Numbered from the stretch's first letter, positions 35,489 to 45,342 are shown. The stretch is 64,000 nucleotides of DNA from Chitinophaga sp. YR627 (GCF_900114995.1 NZ_FOUX01000001.1:1-64000), one strand, 5' to 3'. Numbers and translations: made by a program. The notes: generated from the sequence alone by a model not told the origin.

Positions 35489-37636
35489 CTAATACCCCGG
35501 ATTTTGATAAGCCGCCAATGCGGACGCATCAAGCGCCTGTCCATTGGCATCCGTCAGCTGTCTTAAAAAATCGTTCGGCCAGGGCCTGAAGGTGAACGCT
35601 TTCTTCATCTGTCCTTTTCCGTTTCCATCCTGTCCGTTGCCATTGGCGGTATTGGCCGCCGGGATCCACCGTCCTGCCAGTGGGGAAGCCATCTGGTTCA
35701 GATAGATCGTACGTTCGTAAAGAATGCCGGCATTATGGAGGTCTTCCCAGAGCATACCTTCCGCCAGCAGCTCTCTGGTCTTTTCATTATAGATGAATTG
35801 AATAAACAGGTCCTGTATGCCACTGGCTGTGGGGATATAATGTTCTGCCTGCGCTTCCGGTGTACCTGGTGTGAAGATGCTGGTGGTAATGCGGAGCGCA
35901 TTGTAGGAACTGCCATTTGCGGGATAAGGGGATGTCTTTTCCGCAGTACTTAATGCTGTGGCCTGGGGTTCCCATTGTACAAGTACTTCCGGACGGTTTT
36001 CGCCTGACTTAAACGCAGCCCGTTGTCTGAGCACATTGATATCGTCTACTGCTCTGTCATACATCCCCTTACGACCATAAGCTTCGGCCCGCACCAGGTA
36101 AGTCTCGGCCAGTCGTATGAGAATAGCGTCGCGGGTGCCATTTTCGCTGTTAAAGTTGCTTTCATCTGCACTGCCACCCCTGAGCGGATCGACATATTTC
36201 TTTACAGACAAATAGGGGGCAGGGGTACCGGTATTCAGACCAATGGAATTCTGATTGTAGTTAAGGCGGTAATAATACCGGCCGCTTACGGATGATCTTA
36301 CCCAGCGTACGATAAACTGGTAAGGCTGACTCATGACAGTAGTAGAATCCAATGCGGTTGACTGTTCATTTTCCAGATATATCAAAGCCCTCCTGCCAGG
36401 TAGTGCCCGCGGATCACCGGCAACAACAGCCGGTTCTCCGGTAGGTTTATTGAGGTTCCACCAGGCCGCTGCTGCCGCATTCCAGGTAAATCCGGCTGTG
36501 CCATTGCGGAGGTACTCATACTGGAAGGTTTTGTAATAACGGGAGTCATTTACTTTGTCAGTGAATACATCATATCCGAAATCAGTCGGTTTAAAAGTGC
36601 CAAAAGGACGGCCATAGGCCATGGAACGGATCACACCCGTTGCATCGGTGTAGTTACCGGTGTGATAGTTCACGGAGCGGTTGCCAAAACGGCCGTTAAG
36701 GGACGTATTAACGTCAAATTGGGCCGCCCATAACACTTCCTTATGAGGAGTCGTCTCGGAGACTTTCGGGTCAAATAAGGTCCAGTAATCAGGCGCCAGA
36801 CCGGCAGGTCCGCCTGCCGCATTGATCACCTCTGTAGAAAGCTGTATACAGGAGTCAAGATCAGTGGGTACATTGCCTTTATACAGCATTGCCAGGTGTT
36901 TTTCTCCATTACCCTGAAAACCGGCGGCCTGTGCCCGGGTAAGATAGAGTTTAGCAAGAAAATGTCCTGCCGCCAGTTTGCCTGTACGTCCGCGGTCAGT
37001 GACGCTCAGGGGCAGGTCATTATATGCTTCTCTCATATCGCCGATGATCTGTTTATAGATTTCTTCCATTTTTGCTTTCGGATAATAGTAGATCTGATTA
37101 TCCTCACGTTTAGGAATTAGTAGCAGTGGGGCATCTCCCAGTTGATTGGTGATCAGGTAATAAGCCCAGGCACGCAGAAACAGGATCTCCGCTCTTCTCG
37201 CTTTACGATAGGCTTCATCAGTCCCGAATTTCCCCGGTCTGATCCTGTCCAGCACATCCAGTGCAATGTTACAGTTATTGATATGCGGATAGGCGCCCAT
37301 AGGAGCATTACTGGCATTGACAGCTCCCAGGTAGTTGTAGACGTTGCTGGTGATGGTGCTGACGTTGGAGCCGTATCGGGTGGCTGTCAGCGTTGCGTAG
37401 GTATTATCGCTGGTCATATAGGCGTCTGTCTCTGTTTGTGTGAGTCTTGCGCCATTGCCATCCCATTCATGTTTAACACGGGCATATACATAGAGTCCGT
37501 TGATCAATCCATTCAGTCCCTCTTCTGTATTGTAATAATCCTGTGTCAGGTTGGAGACCTGTTTTTCTTCCAGGAATTTCCTGCAGGAAAAGCTGCCGGT
37601 TGCAAAAAGTATCAGTATCAGGAGGAGTTTTTTCAT
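35489..37636 (-). CDS. SusD/RagB family glycan-binding outer-membrane lipoprotein
   Basis: At 715 residues it is longer than the average SusD but within the range of large RagB-type members. It has lipobox SFSC, then RKFLEEK. SusD features include the early helix EEGLNGLINGLYVYARV, RRAEILFLRAWAYYLITNQLGDAPLL (TPR-like core) and TAGFTWNAAA regions, with the typical late RDAILIRLAETYLVRAEAYGRKG. It caps the SusC barrel and binds oligosaccharide at the cell surface. It follows the SusC gene by 25 bases on the same strand. The neighbouring GH51/GH127 suggest arabinose-containing glycan as the ligand. Confidence 0.94.
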   Translation of the reverse strand: MKKLLLILILFATGSFSCRKFLEEKQVSNLTQDYYNTEEGLNGLINGLYVYARVKHEWDGNGARLTQTETDAYMTSDNTYATLTATRYGSNVSTITSNVYNYLGAVNASNAPMGAYPHINNCNIALDVLDRIRPGKFGTDEAYRKARRAEILFLRAWAYYLITNQLGDAPLLLIPKREDNQIYYYPKAKMEEIYKQIIGDMREAYNDLPLSVTDRGRTGKLAAGHFLAKLYLTRAQAAGFQGNGEKHLAMLYKGNVPTDLDSCIQLSTEVINAAGGPAGLAPDYWTLFDPKVSETTPHKEVLWAAQFDVNTSLNGRFGNRSVNYHTGNYTDATGVIRSMAYGRPFGTFKPTDFGYDVFTDKVNDSRYYKTFQYEYLRNGTAGFTWNAAAAAWWNLNKPTGEPAVVAGDPRALPGRRALIYLENEQSTALDSTTVMSQPYQFIVRWVRSSVSGRYYYRLNYNQNSIGLNTGTPAPYLSVKKYVDPLRGGSADESNFNSENGTRDAILIRLAETYLVRAEAYGRKGMYDRAVDDINVLRQRAAFKSGENRPEVLVQWEPQATALSTAEKTSPYPANGSSYNALRITTSIFTPGTPEAQAEHYIPTASGIQDLFIQFIYNEKTRELLAEGMLWEDLHNAGILYERTIYLNQMASPLAGRWIPAANTANGNGQDGNGKGQMKKAFTFRPWPNDFLRQLTDANGQALDASALAAYQNPGY

Positions 37637-37661
37637 ACCGTTGTTTTGAATGCGTTAAGTA

Positions 37662-40600
37662 TCACAGTCCTACTCTCAGACCGAGAACAATGCTGCGTGG
37701 AAGGATCGTATTATTGTTGGCCCCACCCAGCGGATTGGTGTTAAATGAGTTGGGTTGTGATTCGGAAGCCCAGTTGGTTTCATCATCCGGATTCAGTCCC
37801 ATCTTCACCACTTCGCCACCAAAGATGAAAGGGTTCAGTACCTGTACATTGAACTGTACATTTTTGATATTGGCCCGGTTAAGTAGTCTGGCGGGAACAT
37901 CGTAAGTGAGCGAGATGTTTCTTACTACTGCAAATGAACCATTTGCATACTGCATAGCGGATGTGATATTGGTATAACCTGTTGTACCCAGCATCTGCAA
38001 AGGCCATTTACCGCTTTGGTTATTCCAGCTCCAGAAGTCCTTTTCATTTCTGCCGAATGTACCGGGATATCCTCCAAAGTAGGTCTGTCCGATGCGGGCA
38101 TAAATGAAGGAGCTTAAACTGATGCCTTTATAACGGAATGTATTCGTGATACCGCCATACCATTTGGGTCTTGGCGTGCCCCTGATCACATAGTCGTCTG
38201 CGTCGATCTTATAGTCTCCGTTCTGATCCACCACCTTTACGGTGCCGGGTTTGAAATCCAGTCCGCCGGTTGTTTTGAACTTGTCCATTTCTTCCAGTTC
38301 CTTCGGTGAACTCCCCCATATCCCGTCATTTTGCAGCTGATAGAAGACCTGCCATGGTTGTCCGATGAACAGGCGGGAACTGATGATATCTTCTTTACCA
38401 TTGATCAGTTCTACGATCTCTTCTTTGTTACGGCTCCAGTTGATCTCCGTACTCCAGGTGAAATTTTTCGTCTGCACATTCACGGTGTTGAGACTGATCT
38501 CCACGCCGCGGTTCCTTGATTTACCAATATTCATGACTTTGGTAACATAACCGGAGAGCGCCGGAATATCCCTGGTGAAGAGCAGGTCGGAGGTGTTTTG
38601 TATGTAATATTCCGCGGAACCGGAAATACGGCTGGATAGTACGGAGAAGTCAACTCCTGCATTCAGCTGCGCTGTTTTCTCCCAGCTCAGGTCCGGGTTC
38701 TGGATAGATTGTGGCAGGGCGCCTACGGCAGGAGTGGACCCGAATACGTAGTTATTGCGGCTCAGCGGACCGGTGGTGGTATACGGCGCTACGGAAGAAT
38801 TACCTGTGACACCATAGCCGATACGTGGTTTCACTTCATCGATCCAGCTGATGTGGCGCATGAATTTTTCCTCCTGTAATTTCCAGGCCAGGGCAAAGGA
38901 AGGGAAGAAGGCCCATTTATGCCCGGTGGACAATACTGAGGACCCATCCCAGCGGCCGGAGGCCGTCAGCAGGTATTTATTCAACAATGTATAGTTTACC
39001 CGTCCCATAAAGGAACCCAGCGTGTTTTCTGTAAAGCCGGTACCGATGCCCGGATTACCCTGTGTGTTGGAAGCAAGGTCATACCACAGACTAAGCGGTA
39101 TGATCAGGCCGCCTACACTGGTGCTCGTACTCTCTCTGCGCGATTGCTGGGCAGATTGCAGCAGTGTCATACCCAGGGAGTGTGCTTTACCAAATGATTT
39201 ATCGAAGTACAGGAGGTTCTCCATCACCCAGGAGAAGTTTTCCTCGCGTGCATAAGAGGCCGTATTGGCACGTGCGCCCAGGTGTGCAGTGATATTCGGA
39301 CCTGTCCATGCACCACTTCTGAAGTTCCTGATCTGAGCGCCGAAGTTGGCCCGGTATTTCAGCCAGGGCGTGAATTTCACTTCTGTATATATGTTGCCAA
39401 GGGCGGAGGAAATACGCCGTTCATTGAGGGCCTGACCTATATCTACCAGCGGATTCCACATATTCAGGTTACCGCCGGCATTCCTGACATAGTTGCCGGT
39501 ACTGTCTGAAGGAAATGCCCATGGATATTGTTCAATGGCCCGGCCATAGAGATCTTTTGCGCCGGTGTTGCCCTGATTGGCATTGGTACCAAAGTTCTGT
39601 TTCGCCAGTGATGCGATCATGGATACACCGAGGGAGAACCATTTGTTAGCTGTGATATCGCCATTCATATTGAGGTTGAAACGTTCAAAATCCTGGTCGC
39701 GCTGTACACCTGTCTGTTTGTTATAACCCAGTGACATATAAAGGCGGGAGGTTTCTGTACCGGAGGATACGGCCACCTGGTGGTTTTGCGTGATACCGGT
39801 GCGGGTCACGGCGTCTATCCAGTTAAAGCCAGGGATATTAGCTGCATTATACACCGGGATCATAGCGGGCCAGCCCAGCGCTTTTTCTTCCGCTGTTGTG
39901 GCGCGCATTTTTACTGTTCCATCCGTATTCCATGCATAACCTTTCATAGTAGCTGCCAGCAGTTCGTTATAGTTGCTGGTCACACCGGAGGCGGAGAAAT
40001 TCAGACTATCCAGGTGAGGGTCGGCATACCATTGTTGTGGTGCTACTTTCAGGTCAGTAGGAGCGTCCGACTGATAACGGCGTCCGTTAATGAGGGCATT
40101 TCTGAGGCGATCGATGTATTCACCCCCACTGATCCAGTCAGTTAATGACTTATAACTATCAAAGGATACACTGGAAGATACGTTCACAGCGATCTTTCCT
40201 TTCGTGCCTTTTTTTGTAGTGACGAGAATAACGCCATTGGCGCCTCTCGATCCGTAGATAGCGGTTGCAGAGGCGTCTTTCAGGATTTCCACGGATGCAA
40301 TGTCGTTGGGGTTCAGGTCATTGATGGAAAATGAATTGACGCCCAGGGCAGCAACAACAGGTACGCCATCCACCACATATAAAGGCTCGTTGGAGGTGTT
40401 CCCGGAGCGTGTACCGCGGATGCGTATAGAGGGTACTTCACCCGGCTTGATGTTGGTGGCTACGTTCAGACCAGCCGCCTTTCCCTGCATCGCCTGTGCG
40501 AGGTTCGTGACAGGACGTTCCTGTATTGTCCTGGCAGAGATGCTGGTCAATGCGCCGGTCACGTCGCTCTTTTTCTGCGAACCATAACCCACGACCACCA

Positions 40601-40928
40601 CTTCGTTAATAGCTTTGGAGATGGATTGTAGGGTGACATCCATCGTACTACGACTGCGTACGTTGACCTCCTGTCTGTCAAAACCGACGAAACTGAATGC
40701 AAGCGTCGCATTTCCGGAGCGGACCTGTAAGGAAAAGGAACCATCTGTTTTGGTGGTTGTCATGTTTTTTGTACCCGTTTCCATGACGGTGACACCCTGC
40801 AGTGCCTGTTGATTGTTGTCGGTTACTTTACCCGATACACGGAGCGTCTGTGCAGCGACGCACAGGGATAACAATACGGGTATTGTGGTGAGCAACATAC
40901 GCTTTAACAGTGTAATTTTTCTATTCAT
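37662..40928 (-). CDS. SusC/RagA family TonB-dependent outer-membrane transporter
   Basis: The ATG at 40928 gives 1088 residues with a good signal peptide (LLTTIPVLLSLCVAAQ); the frame to 41027 adds a poor N-terminus. A carboxypeptidase-D-like domain follows (VSGKVTDNNQQALQGVTV, TDGSFSLQV), then the TonB-box-like region and plug (NEVVVVGYGSQKKSDVTGA, LAQAMQGKAAGLNV, RGTRSGNTSNEPLYVVDGVP, DASATAIYGSRGANGVILVTTKKG) and the barrel. There is no STN domain, so it should not signal to an anti-sigma factor. It imports glycan with the SusD partner. A 690-bp upstream region has no gene. Confidence 0.95.
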   Translation of the reverse strand: MNRKITLLKRMLLTTIPVLLSLCVAAQTLRVSGKVTDNNQQALQGVTVMETGTKNMTTTKTDGSFSLQVRSGNATLAFSFVGFDRQEVNVRSRSTMDVTLQSISKAINEVVVVGYGSQKKSDVTGALTSISARTIQERPVTNLAQAMQGKAAGLNVATNIKPGEVPSIRIRGTRSGNTSNEPLYVVDGVPVVAALGVNSFSINDLNPNDIASVEILKDASATAIYGSRGANGVILVTTKKGTKGKIAVNVSSSVSFDSYKSLTDWISGGEYIDRLRNALINGRRYQSDAPTDLKVAPQQWYADPHLDSLNFSASGVTSNYNELLAATMKGYAWNTDGTVKMRATTAEEKALGWPAMIPVYNAANIPGFNWIDAVTRTGITQNHQVAVSSGTETSRLYMSLGYNKQTGVQRDQDFERFNLNMNGDITANKWFSLGVSMIASLAKQNFGTNANQGNTGAKDLYGRAIEQYPWAFPSDSTGNYVRNAGGNLNMWNPLVDIGQALNERRISSALGNIYTEVKFTPWLKYRANFGAQIRNFRSGAWTGPNITAHLGARANTASYAREENFSWVMENLLYFDKSFGKAHSLGMTLLQSAQQSRRESTSTSVGGLIIPLSLWYDLASNTQGNPGIGTGFTENTLGSFMGRVNYTLLNKYLLTASGRWDGSSVLSTGHKWAFFPSFALAWKLQEEKFMRHISWIDEVKPRIGYGVTGNSSVAPYTTTGPLSRNNYVFGSTPAVGALPQSIQNPDLSWEKTAQLNAGVDFSVLSSRISGSAEYYIQNTSDLLFTRDIPALSGYVTKVMNIGKSRNRGVEISLNTVNVQTKNFTWSTEINWSRNKEEIVELINGKEDIISSRLFIGQPWQVFYQLQNDGIWGSSPKELEEMDKFKTTGGLDFKPGTVKVVDQNGDYKIDADDYVIRGTPRPKWYGGITNTFRYKGISLSSFIYARIGQTYFGGYPGTFGRNEKDFWSWNNQSGKWPLQMLGTTGYTNITSAMQYANGSFAVVRNISLTYDVPARLLNRANIKNVQFNVQVLNPFIFGGEVVKMGLNPDDETNWASESQPNSFNTNPLGGANNNTILPRSIVLGLRVGL

Positions 40929-41618
40929 AATGTAAGCGATTGTAATGTCAGATTGTTTGAAGGCTGTGTGGCAGAAAGTGCGCGTTATCCCGGTCCCTGA
41001 AGTACAGGCAACAGCGTGCCTGATCATGGTGTCTGTACCCTGATAAAAAAGGCAATAAATAATATGTCGCAGTCCGGCGAAGGATTGCGTTGCCTGTAAG
41101 AAGATGATAAATGATGATTACTCCTGTTTGAAGGAGCCCTGATTCATTGACTGTTCGCTCGTATATTCAGGTTGACTGTTTTCCAGAGGCTTCACGGTAG
41201 CGGGTCGGGGGGAATGTGGTCAACGTGTCTGATGGGTCATCACTGTTTGCTTACAAAAAGGGCTTATTCAAATGAAAGGGTTGCTACTGCTGTAATGTAC
41301 GATCGTTTACGTACTAACAGGGCATAGTAAGGTGAACAACGTTTTTTCATAACGACGAGAATTTGTGGAATATAATTAATAACACTATACTACGATTAAG
41401 CAACATAATAAGTGTCCTAGGGTGTCCTATTGACACTAAAAGACATTGACTGTTTTTGCAATTAGTGGATTTATTGCAGTGATCATCACATTGTTAAATG
41501 TTGTTATGTCTTCCTGTGGATGCGGGAAACTTGTTACCTTCGCCGTGTATGAAAAACTAAAGCACCACATCGATACTCATTTATAGTTTTCTCTTTTCTT
41601 AACCTTAAAAACACGATT
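40929..41618. promoter_or_regulatory. Long intergenic region upstream of susC-type and lipase genes
   Basis: This 690-bp divergent region holds no recognisable gene. Notable sites: the direct repeat GTGTCCTA at 41412-41419 and 41422-41429 (10-bp period), flanked by the inverted repeat AGTGTC (41411-41416) / GACACT (41432-41437). An 8-bp palindrome ACGATCGT lies at 41299-41306. A weak -7-like TACCTTCG lies at 41535-41542 upstream of the lipase gene. No TAnnTTTG box was found on the minus strand near the SusC start. Confidence 0.4.
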
Positions 41619-42650
41619 ATGAAACCGATTAGCCCTAATGTTGCTAATTTCAGCGCTCAACCCGCTGATGCCTCCAATGGCGTATGGCTTTGCCTTGTCA
41701 CTTACACTACAAACCCCGTTAATGAAATTGGTCAGTATCTTCCCGGCTGGCAGATCATCTGGAATGGTGTACAGACCTTCGACGGTAACTATGCTTTTGT
41801 TGCTTCAGACGCCGCCGGAGAAAACTTTGCGCTGGCGATCCGCGGCTCTCTGCCCCCTAAAGACATTTTCAGTAACTGGAATGCGTTTGCCAACTGGATA
41901 CTGGAAGACCTGAACGTCGTAACACAGTCAAAATGGCCTTACACCTCACCGACAGTAAATGACGCTGTTGTAAGCAGTGGCGCCTACCTCGCATTTACCA
42001 ATATCGAATGCATGAGGGATTCGTTGGGTTCAGGGTTGTCCCTCCTGCAATTCCTGCAGCAGCACGTTATTAATGCAGGTAAAAAACTGCTGATCACCGG
42101 ACATAGTCTGGGTGGCAATATGGCGAATGTATACGCGTCTTACCTGGTACAGCAGATCAGCGTCACGGGTTATGTCGCCAGTAAACTGTCGCTCTTTACA
42201 TTTGCGGCGCCTGCCTCCGGCAACAGCAGTTTTGCCCGGGATCTGGATGATAAACTCCCTAATGCGTGGCATTATCATAATGCTAACGATATCATCCCCA
42301 ACTGCCCGGTAGGCAACCTGATCGTCCTGACAGGTCTCCTATATACGCCGCAGCCGGCAGCATACAAGATCTCCGTTACATTTAAAGGGCTGACAGTGAC
42401 TTTACAGGAAGCTTTTCTGATGCTGGGTGGTATATTCCTGTTGTATGATTATCAGCAGGAGAGTAATCACTACGTGATCTTTGGTACGGACCTGTATCCG
42501 GAATATGAGGATAATACCCTGGAGGACTGGTTCGCGCAGGCAGGTGCACAGCATGCACTGAGCAACTATGCCACCTTCCTGGGTATAGACCTGCCGGTTA
42601 TTACGACCAATTCACTGGTACGGCCATTGGTCGCACCTGCATTGGGTTGA
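41619..42650 (+). CDS. Class 3 lipase family protein
   Basis: This 343-residue alpha/beta hydrolase has no signal peptide. The nucleophile elbow LITGHSLGGNMANVYAS (Ser163), an Asp in NANDIIPN (Asp224) and a late His in SNHYVIFG (His284) make up the expected lipase_3 triad. FALAIRGSLPPKDIFSNW before the elbow matches the lid/oxyanion region of the family. It should hydrolyse ester bonds of lipids; the location is unclear without a leader. It is a single gene with a strong terminator. Confidence 0.87.
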   Translation: MKPISPNVANFSAQPADASNGVWLCLVTYTTNPVNEIGQYLPGWQIIWNGVQTFDGNYAFVASDAAGENFALAIRGSLPPKDIFSNWNAFANWILEDLNVVTQSKWPYTSPTVNDAVVSSGAYLAFTNIECMRDSLGSGLSLLQFLQQHVINAGKKLLITGHSLGGNMANVYASYLVQQISVTGYVASKLSLFTFAAPASGNSSFARDLDDKLPNAWHYHNANDIIPNCPVGNLIVLTGLLYTPQPAAYKISVTFKGLTVTLQEAFLMLGGIFLLYDYQQESNHYVIFGTDLYPEYEDNTLEDWFAQAGAQHALSNYATFLGIDLPVITTNSLVRPLVAPALG

Positions 42651-42669
42651 TGATCTTGTATATAAGTAT

Positions 42670-42702
42670 CCAAAGGGCAGTCAGTACTGCCCTTTGGCGT
42701 TT
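42670..42702 (+). terminator. Terminator of the lipase gene
   Basis: Perfect 12-bp stem CCAAAGGGCAGT / ACTGCCCTTTGG with loop CAGT, followed by CGTTTT. Confidence 0.88.
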
Positions 42703-42830
42703 TACCTGGTTCAGCTATGTTTTATGGTCATCAGCGCTATAACGAATCTGCAGATATACTTATATTCGTGTCTTAAATAGCTGTTGAGCCGTATGGAGCA
42801 GCTATTGTTGATTTACAGAAAACCTTACTT

Positions 42831-43709
42831 ATGAGACTTCTTATCATGCTTACAGGCGCCTTTTTTACCCTGGCGACCGATTGTTATTCCCAACAGAAAA
42901 ATACGCCTGCTGTTTCATTCAATGGCTTATATATCAGTAAAACCGGAACCGTGGCGGATGGTAAAATCGATGTGTATACCTACCTCAGATTTTACAACGA
43001 TGGGAGCGTATATTCTCAGACTGTTAGCAGCCTGGATGCTCAGGCGGTGTCTGCATGGTTCGGAAGATATAAGCAATACGCACAGAAGGGATATTACCAG
43101 GTAAAGGGACCTAAAGTGGACATTCAGCTGAGTAACAAAGGTTTAGCGGATGCCCGTCTGGAAGGGGAGCAGCAAACGATGTATGAAGGGAATGTCTCTG
43201 CGGATAACCGTTTGTGTCTGACAGCCGGTAGTGAAAAGAAGGAGAACTGTTTTAACTTTTATCCGGTGATGGATACTACAGTAAAAAAATATTCGCAGCA
43301 TAAAGCGAATATCAAACTACCTGGTGAATGGAAAGTGAAACAAATACTGGAGGGTGGACAGGTATTTTTCATCAACGCAGATTCAACGATCGCTGCAATG
43401 GCTGTTTTTCCTGCCTCCGAAATGGAATCATATAAAGAAGGACAGGATGATTTTGTGACGACAGAGACTTACTATGAATGGGATTCCAACTACATGCGGG
43501 ATGAACGGAAAATGACGGTGAAGAAAATAACAGAGAATAAGGATAAGTCGTTCATTATCTGGAATGCAAAGGATCAGTATAATGACAATAATTTCCTGTT
43601 CGGCACCCACAACGGGCTTGTCTACAATATCATGATCTACGATAAGAAGATGCCGGTGGAGCAGCAACTGCGATATATAGAAATGCTCTATGATCTGAAT
43701 AAGGAATAA
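42831..43709 (+). CDS. Exported protein of unknown function
   Basis: The 292-residue protein has a signal peptide (MLTGAFFTLATDCYSQQ). The N-terminal half resembles a small beta-rich module (FNGLYISKTGTVADGKIDVYT split by turns, then YLRFYNDGSVYSQTV), the kind that reports on conversion or stress proteins, but I recognise no family. The C-terminal half has a second beta-rich unit (LPGEWKVKQILEGGQVFF) ending in QLRYIEMLYDL. It lies alone between the lipase terminator and the DUF4421-like gene. Confidence 0.65.
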   Translation: MRLLIMLTGAFFTLATDCYSQQKNTPAVSFNGLYISKTGTVADGKIDVYTYLRFYNDGSVYSQTVSSLDAQAVSAWFGRYKQYAQKGYYQVKGPKVDIQLSNKGLADARLEGEQQTMYEGNVSADNRLCLTAGSEKKENCFNFYPVMDTTVKKYSQHKANIKLPGEWKVKQILEGGQVFFINADSTIAAMAVFPASEMESYKEGQDDFVTTETYYEWDSNYMRDERKMTVKKITENKDKSFIIWNAKDQYNDNNFLFGTHNGLVYNIMIYDKKMPVEQQLRYIEMLYDLNKE

Positions 43710-43720
43710 GCCCTCATTGC

Positions 43721-43789
43721 GCCCATCAATGAAGCCTCAACCTTTTGTCAACTGAATTGTTGAATAGCTGAATTCCAGCATTGATGGGC
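43721..43789 (+). promoter_or_regulatory. Long-range inverted repeat covering the next start codon
   Basis: GCCCATCAATG (43721-43731) pairs perfectly with CATTGATGGGC (43779-43789). A smaller hairpin TCAAC/GTTGA (43748-43752 with 43759-43763) sits between. The ATG at 43784 is inside the right arm. Confidence 0.5.
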
Positions 43790-44746
43790 CGTTACTATAT
43801 CGTACTGATCTTTTTACTGGGTGTCCGTAATATGCTTCCTGCACAACAACACGTTGATACGAATTACATCAGATCGTATGAACGGAAAAACATGCTGGAA
43901 GTATATACTGGTATCTATAATACTGAGTTCAGTTTCACACACCGGCATGACCGCAGGAAGAACTTTCGGCTGAAGGTCAACAGTAGCAGTTATCTTGGGG
44001 CAGATATCAGTTATAAGTGGTTGTACCTGCAATATTCGTTTAACGTCCCCGGTACACAGCTGGACAACAGAAATAAATTCAATTACAAACTGATCCGTTT
44101 TCAGTTTGGTAACCGCAGACTTAGTTTTCAGCCCTTTTATAACTACTACAACGGTCTGCTGATCCCTACTACACATCGCCGCGATTTTGAACCTTTTCAG
44201 GGAATTGCCATCAGCAACGCAGGGTTTGATCTCTACTATACCAATAGCAGACGTTTTTCCTCTTCTGCGGCCAGTATATTTTCCGAAAAACAAGTTAGTC
44301 CGGCGGGCGCTGTATTCTTCTCCTTCACGCCCGTCTGGCAGCAGATACACTGGAAGAAACCCAGTCCGCAGCTGGTACCTGATACCATGACTTTCAAACT
44401 ACTTAGTTCCAATCCGGAATGGATCTCTGTGCTGCCGGGTATCGGGTATTCCTATAATTTCGTTCCGCATAGAGGCTGGATCATTGCGCCTGCCATATTG
44501 CTGAAACTGGGAGTATTGAATGAGATACATCCGGACAATGACGGTCTGCAGTTACTGAACGATGAGCAGTTCTGGCTGAATACCGGTTATAGTAACGAAC
44601 GGTTTTACATCTACCTGAACCTGGCTTTTGAAAGGGAGAGTAGTAACCTGTTGCTGAAGGATATGACCCGGGTGGATATGAGTGCCAGTATAACGGCTGG
44701 TATGCGGTTTTATAGTCTTAAAAAGAAAATACTGCGCATATTATAA
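43784..44746 (+). CDS. DUF4421-like exported outer-membrane protein
   Basis: The start is the ATG at 43784; the preceding TTG is unlikely. The 320-residue protein has a signal peptide (ending near LPAQQ) and alternating polar/hydrophobic strands with many aromatic residues (FRLKVNSSSYLGADISYKW, LSFQPFYNYYNGLLIP), consistent with an outer-membrane beta-barrel. It resembles the Bacteroidota DUF4421 family, of unknown function. The start codon is caught in an inverted repeat (43721-43789). The next gene begins 98 bp downstream. Confidence 0.7.
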   Translation: MGRYYIVLIFLLGVRNMLPAQQHVDTNYIRSYERKNMLEVYTGIYNTEFSFTHRHDRRKNFRLKVNSSSYLGADISYKWLYLQYSFNVPGTQLDNRNKFNYKLIRFQFGNRRLSFQPFYNYYNGLLIPTTHRRDFEPFQGIAISNAGFDLYYTNSRRFSSSAASIFSEKQVSPAGAVFFSFTPVWQQIHWKKPSPQLVPDTMTFKLLSSNPEWISVLPGIGYSYNFVPHRGWIIAPAILLKLGVLNEIHPDNDGLQLLNDEQFWLNTGYSNERFYIYLNLAFERESSNLLLKDMTRVDMSASITAGMRFYSLKKKILRIL

Positions 44747-44844
44747 GTGCATAATGTAGCTGCGCTGCTGGTAATGAAATGTACCAGTGCTCCGGTCAAC
44801 AAATTTCTTTTCAGGGTGTTATAGAGAAGCTAAAACCATATTAC

Positions 44845-45342
44845 ATGTTCAAGCCAGTTCATCTCTTACTGTTGATCCCTTTGCTGTTTTCCTGTGCGGG
44901 CACAAATACTACCGCCTACAACAGTTATAACGAAGAGCCCCCTGCTGCTACTGTCACGTATCAAACCTTTTATGATGAATTAAGTCCTTACGGGCAATGG
45001 ATCGACTATCCGGGTTACGGGTATGTATGGTCACCCAGTGTCGCCGATTTCCGCCCTTATTACAATAATGGCGGCTGGATCAATACCAACTATGGCTGGA
45101 GCTGGAATAGCGGTTATAGCTGGGGATGGGGCCCTTTTCATTACGGTCGCTGGTTTTATGAGGCAGGCTATGGCTGGTTGTGGTTACCGGGATATGAATG
45201 GTCGCCTGCGTGGGTAAGCTGGCGTAACAGTACTGATTATTATGGATGGGCGCCGCTGGCGCCAGGTATGGACCCCAGAAATGCAGGTGCTACTTCGCTT
45301 CCCATACGTAGTATGGGCGCGCCGGGTGTAAGAAGATTGTAA
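44845..45342 (+). CDS. DUF6600-like YXRW-repeat lipoprotein
   Basis: The ATG at 44845 gives 165 residues with lipobox LLFSC; the frame from 44779 would bury it. The mature protein is very rich in Trp, Tyr and Gly and repeats the motif of DUF6600 proteins: FYDELSPYGQWIDYPGYGYV, then WGPFHYGRWFYEAGYGW and YEWSPAWVSWR. These proteins are surface or periplasmic lipoproteins of unknown role. The C-terminus after the repeats is short. A strong terminator follows. Confidence 0.82.
   Translation: MFKPVHLLLLIPLLFSCAGTNTTAYNSYNEEPPAATVTYQTFYDELSPYGQWIDYPGYGYVWSPSVADFRPYYNNGGWINTNYGWSWNSGYSWGWGPFHYGRWFYEAGYGWLWLPGYEWSPAWVSWRNSTDYYGWAPLAPGMDPRNAGATSLPIRSMGAPGVRRL

Noticed and set aside
37142..37744. 200-codon plus-strand frame opposite susD/susC-type genes
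   Set aside because: It spans the ends of two real genes and their spacer on the other strand and shows no family features.
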